Assembly (NCBI RefSeq): GCF_945873775.1
Contig: NZ_CAMCEC010000007.1
Location: 1-64,000, forward strand
Direction: 5' to 3'
Origin: an uncultured Treponema sp.
GTDB taxonomy: Bacteria; Spirochaetota; Spirochaetia; Treponematales; Treponemataceae
DNA: 64,000 nucleotides
Shown here: piece after piece, positions 61,661-64,000 of the stretch
Position numbering within the stretch: position 1 is the stretch's first letter
Layout: every line of letters begins with the position of its first letter
The notes under the pieces: model-generated
What the model was told of the DNA's origin: nothing
Databases searched by the model: none
The model's input: the letters and a program-made list of their open reading frames with translations, nothing else
Made by a program: the position numbers and the translations under genes

Positions 61661-62551
61661 CTAAACTTTTACAACTTCTTTTTTACCAAGCAAACCTGCC
61701 GGCTTAACAAGAAGAATTACAATCAAAATGCAGTAAGAAATTGCATCGGCATACTGTGAAGAAATATAAGCCTTGGTCATAGTTTCCGCAATTCCAAGAA
61801 TAACACCGCCAACCATCGCGCCAGGAATAGAGCCAATTCCGCCTAAAACAGCCGCAACAAACGCCTTGAGTCCTGGAATATATCCCATAAACGGATCTAC
61901 TTGCGGATAGGCAGTCGCATACAAAACTCCGCCCGCTCCAGCAAGAACTGAACCTATTACGAATGTAATTGCAATTGTTCTATTTACGTTTACGCCCATA
62001 AGACTTGCGGCTCCAAGGTCGTAGCTTACAGCGCGCATAGCACGTCCGGTTTTTGTATAATTGATTATATAATTCAAAATAACCATTAAAACTGCTGAAG
62101 AAATAATTACAATCAGCTGAATATTGCTTATCTGCACTGAACCAAATGTAAAGAACTTTGTTTCCATTGTCGGAAACTGGCGCGGATTCGGTCCTACAAA
62201 AGGAAGCACACGCATAGCATTTTGAAGAATCAGCTCAACCGCAATCGCCGTAATAAGAGAATTTAAACGCGGCGCAGTTCTCAAAGGTCTGTAGGCACAA
62301 CGTTCAATTGCAAGGCTCAAAACTGCGCAAACAACCATCGCACCCAAAAACGCAAGAACAAGTCCAAGCGGAGTCGGACCTGTAGCAGTCAAAACAAAGT
62401 ATCCTGTATAAGCTCCAATCATCATAACATCGCCATGGGCAAAGTTGATGAGCTTTACTATTCCATATACCATTGTATACCCAAGAGCAATCAAGGCATA
62501 TATGCTGCCCAAAGAAAGCCCGTTGACAAGTTGCTTAAAAAAAGTATCCAA
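61661..62551 (-). CDS. livH: Branched-chain amino-acid ABC permease LivH
   Basis: A 296-residue permease, eight or so membrane helices. QLVNGLSLGSIYALIALGYTMVYGIVKLINFAHGDVMMIGAY and LKAFVAAVLGGIGSIPGAMVGG are LivH signatures. The start is TTG 62551 with GGAGG five bases upstream; another TTG at 62563 is in frame but overlaps the Shine-Dalgarno. A terminator lies upstream, after the binding-protein gene. Confidence 0.93.
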   Translation of the reverse strand: MDTFFKQLVNGLSLGSIYALIALGYTMVYGIVKLINFAHGDVMMIGAYTGYFVLTATGPTPLGLVLAFLGAMVVCAVLSLAIERCAYRPLRTAPRLNSLITAIAVELILQNAMRVLPFVGPNPRQFPTMETKFFTFGSVQISNIQLIVIISSAVLMVILNYIINYTKTGRAMRAVSYDLGAASLMGVNVNRTIAITFVIGSVLAGAGGVLYATAYPQVDPFMGYIPGLKAFVAAVLGGIGSIPGAMVGGVILGIAETMTKAYISSQYADAISYCILIVILLVKPAGLLGKKEVVKV

Positions 62552-62602
62552 CGTATCCTCCAAGAAAAAAATCCTACTGATTTTACTATAAATTCATAAA
62601 AA

Positions 62603-62638
62603 TAAAAAGGGGCGTTCCTCAATTACGAAGAACACCCC
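62603..62638 (-). terminator. Terminator between the binding-protein gene and livH
   Basis: GGGGTGTTC and GAACGCCCC pair on the minus strand and are followed by five T. It lies inside the liv operon, so partial read-through would give more binding protein than permease. Confidence 0.85.
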
Positions 62639-62672
62639 ATTGTGTTAGAATAGTAAAAACTTAATTTATTCG

Positions 62673-63815
62673 CTATTTGCTAATATCAACTGTAGCCGCA
62701 TAAGCTGTAGAAAGTTTTCCGTTTTCTTTTACAAGCTTAATCATTACAGCTGATTTTACAGGATTGCGTTTTTCATCGAACACAATGTGTCCTGTTACAT
62801 AGTTTCCGTCAGTCTTTTCAAATGCGTTGCGGATTTTTGCAATATCTGTAGTTGTTCCAGATTTTTCCATTGCATCCTTGAGCATATAAACGCTGTCGTA
62901 TCCAAGAGCGGCAAAAGAGTTTGGAGATTTTCCATATTTTGCCTTGAATGAATTTACGAATTTCTGAACAGCAGGACTGTCTGAATCTTCCGCATAGTGA
63001 TTTGAATAATATCCGTTAAGAACTTCATCGCCTGCATTGCCTGTAAGTCCGTCCCATCCGTCCGCACCTACGATTGGAGTATTGATGCCCTGAGCACGAA
63101 GCTGCTTTGCAATAAGAGCAACTGTGCCATAATAGTCCGGAAGATAAACTACATCAGGCTTTGCTGACTTTATTTTTGTAAGCTGAGCATTAAAATCCTT
63201 GTCGCCAGTGTTATAAGATTCCTTTGCAACAACCTTTCCGCCCAAAGAAGTATATTCTGCAACAAAGTTTTCCATAAGGCCTACAGAATAGTCATTTCCG
63301 ATGTCATAAAGAACAGCAGCATTTTTTGTGTTAAGATTTGAAAATGCAAATTTTCCGCCGACTTTTCCCTGGAACGGATCGATAAAGCAAGTGCGGAAAA
63401 TGTAGTTTCCTGCGTCAGTTATTGCAGGAGCTGTCGCAGCAGGAGCAATCTGAATTACTTTCTGTGCCTGAGCCTGTTTTGTAATTGCAATTGTACATCC
63501 AGAAGTAAGAGAGCCGATTATGATGCGGACTCTGTCTCTGGTAACAAGTTTTTTATATGCGTTTACTGATTTTGCAGCGTCGCCTTCATCATCTTCGCAG
63601 ATAAACTGAACCTGCTGACCGTTAATTCCTCCAGCCGCATTGATTTCAGAAACGGCAAGGTCGATTCCATTTTTACATTCAACGCCATAAACTGCAACTG
63701 CGCCAGAAAGAGGTGCAACTCCGCCGATTTTTACAGTTTTTCCTTTTGGAGCTGCAAAAGCAACGGCAGAAAAAGCCATTGCGCCCAAAACTAATGCTTT
63801 TGAAAATTTACTCAT
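62673..63815 (-). CDS. livJ: Branched-chain amino-acid ABC substrate-binding protein
   Basis: A 380-residue exported binding protein (LivJ/LivK type). Signal peptide MSKFSKALVLGAMAFSAVAFA, then VKIGGVAPLSGAVAVYGVECKNGIDLAVSEINAAGGINGQQVQFICEDDEGDAAKSVNAYKKLV and IIGSLTSGCTIAITKQAQAQKVIQIAPAATAPAIT, which hold the amino-acid ligands. AGGAGG precedes ATG 63815; 63863 is not needed. It has no lipobox Cys. Confidence 0.94.
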   Translation of the reverse strand: MSKFSKALVLGAMAFSAVAFAAPKGKTVKIGGVAPLSGAVAVYGVECKNGIDLAVSEINAAGGINGQQVQFICEDDEGDAAKSVNAYKKLVTRDRVRIIIGSLTSGCTIAITKQAQAQKVIQIAPAATAPAITDAGNYIFRTCFIDPFQGKVGGKFAFSNLNTKNAAVLYDIGNDYSVGLMENFVAEYTSLGGKVVAKESYNTGDKDFNAQLTKIKSAKPDVVYLPDYYGTVALIAKQLRAQGINTPIVGADGWDGLTGNAGDEVLNGYYSNHYAEDSDSPAVQKFVNSFKAKYGKSPNSFAALGYDSVYMLKDAMEKSGTTTDIAKIRNAFEKTDGNYVTGHIVFDEKRNPVKSAVMIKLVKENGKLSTAYAATVDISK

Positions 63816-63939
63816 AAATCCTCCTGCAGAACTTTTGCATATTAAAAATGCAAGTTTCCGCATCTATCATTTATGAAGCAATTCTATACAATTGTTAAAA
63901 TTTAGTAAACAAGAATTTTAAATATATTTAAAAAAATAC

Positions 63940-63964
63940 AGCCGCCCTTAAAAAAAGGACGGCT
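63940..63964. terminator. Terminator at the window end
   Basis: AGCCGCCCTT and AAGGACGGCT pair; on the minus strand it is followed by TGTATTTTTTT. It would end a minus-strand gene lying mostly beyond 64000. Confidence 0.7.
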
Positions 63965-63986
63965 TTGAAGCTGAATGCAAATAAAA

Positions 63987-64000
63987 TTATGCTTCAGCAG
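63987..64000 (-). CDS. Possible C-terminal codons of a gene beyond the window
   Basis: Minus strand reads ...GCT GAA GCA TAA, that is AEA and a stop, 23 bases before the terminator. Only four codons are visible, so the reading frame is inferred. Confidence 0.3.

Overview
The window looks like chromosomal DNA of a host-associated spirochaete, most likely a Treponema. The reasons are the AT-rich sequence (estimated by eye, not computed), many lipoproteins with loose spirochaetal lipoboxes (FISC, LISC, FFAC, FVGC), LysM proteins fused to an Hsp70-type peptide-binding region, an lptC-lptA-lptB cluster, a Rex repressor, two homopolymeric G tracts of the kind treponemes use for phase variation, and an anaerobic indolepyruvate:ferredoxin oxidoreductase. 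Species cannot be fixed from the sequence alone. Coding density is high, genes lie on both strands, and convergent neighbours often overlap at their stop codons.

Layout. 0.2-3.8 kb: PC4-like protein plus secreted protein, a lipoprotein/LysM pair, Nudix hydrolase. 4-10.2 kb: cytidylate-kinase-like protein, glmS, a secreted barrel-like protein behind a 20-bp repeat array, nth and metK. 10.3-15.1 kb: accessory stretch with a VapBC-type pair, a lone CBM48 protein, an aldo/keto reductase, a lipoprotein gene broken at a G9 tract, and a HigBA-type pair. 15.2-18.9 kb: ModF-like double ATPase, a 138-bp palindrome, a LysR regulator, a secreted repeat protein. 19.1-23.2 kb: an apparent operon of prenyl synthase, TPR protein, RseC-like protein, LptC, LptA, LptB. 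23.2-23.7 kb: SRP RNA and four tRNAs on the minus strand. 23.8-30.6 kb: Rex, a nuclease-fold lipoprotein, MFS permease, radical SAM protein, RlmB-type methylase, YchJ-type protein. 30.7-34.4 kb: iorA-iorB-paaK. 34.5-35.1 kb: poly-Asp lipoprotein whose promoter spacer carries a G9 tract. 35.2-41.7 kb: Hsp70-SBD/LysM protein, lytic transglycosylase, CPA2 antiporter, NifU-C and SlyD. 41.7-45.6 kb: minus-strand run of TPR, TraB-type, tetrapyrrole-methylase-type and shikimate-kinase-like genes. 45.7-53.0 kb: unknown membrane-anchored protein, glycosidase-fold protein, ppx-ppk. 53.2-58.3 kb: infA, DksA-type protein, PHP phosphatase, response regulator, DJ-1 protein, membrane LuxR protein, flavin reductase, tRNA-Ala. 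58.4-63.8 kb: complete branched-chain amino-acid ABC transporter operon with a CBS/ACT protein.

Themes. Envelope biogenesis (glmS, lpt genes, transglycosylase, LysM proteins), amino-acid uptake and fermentation (liv operon, iorAB, paaK, Rex) and polyphosphate metabolism dominate. The most unusual material is regulatory and repetitive: two G9 tracts, one switching a reading frame and one changing a -35/-10 spacer from 15 bp; a dispersed family of two-hairpin intergenic elements with TGTCAT/ATGACA ends, one copy nested in a 164-bp MITE-like element; a 138-bp palindrome; and a roughly 20-bp-period operator-like array.
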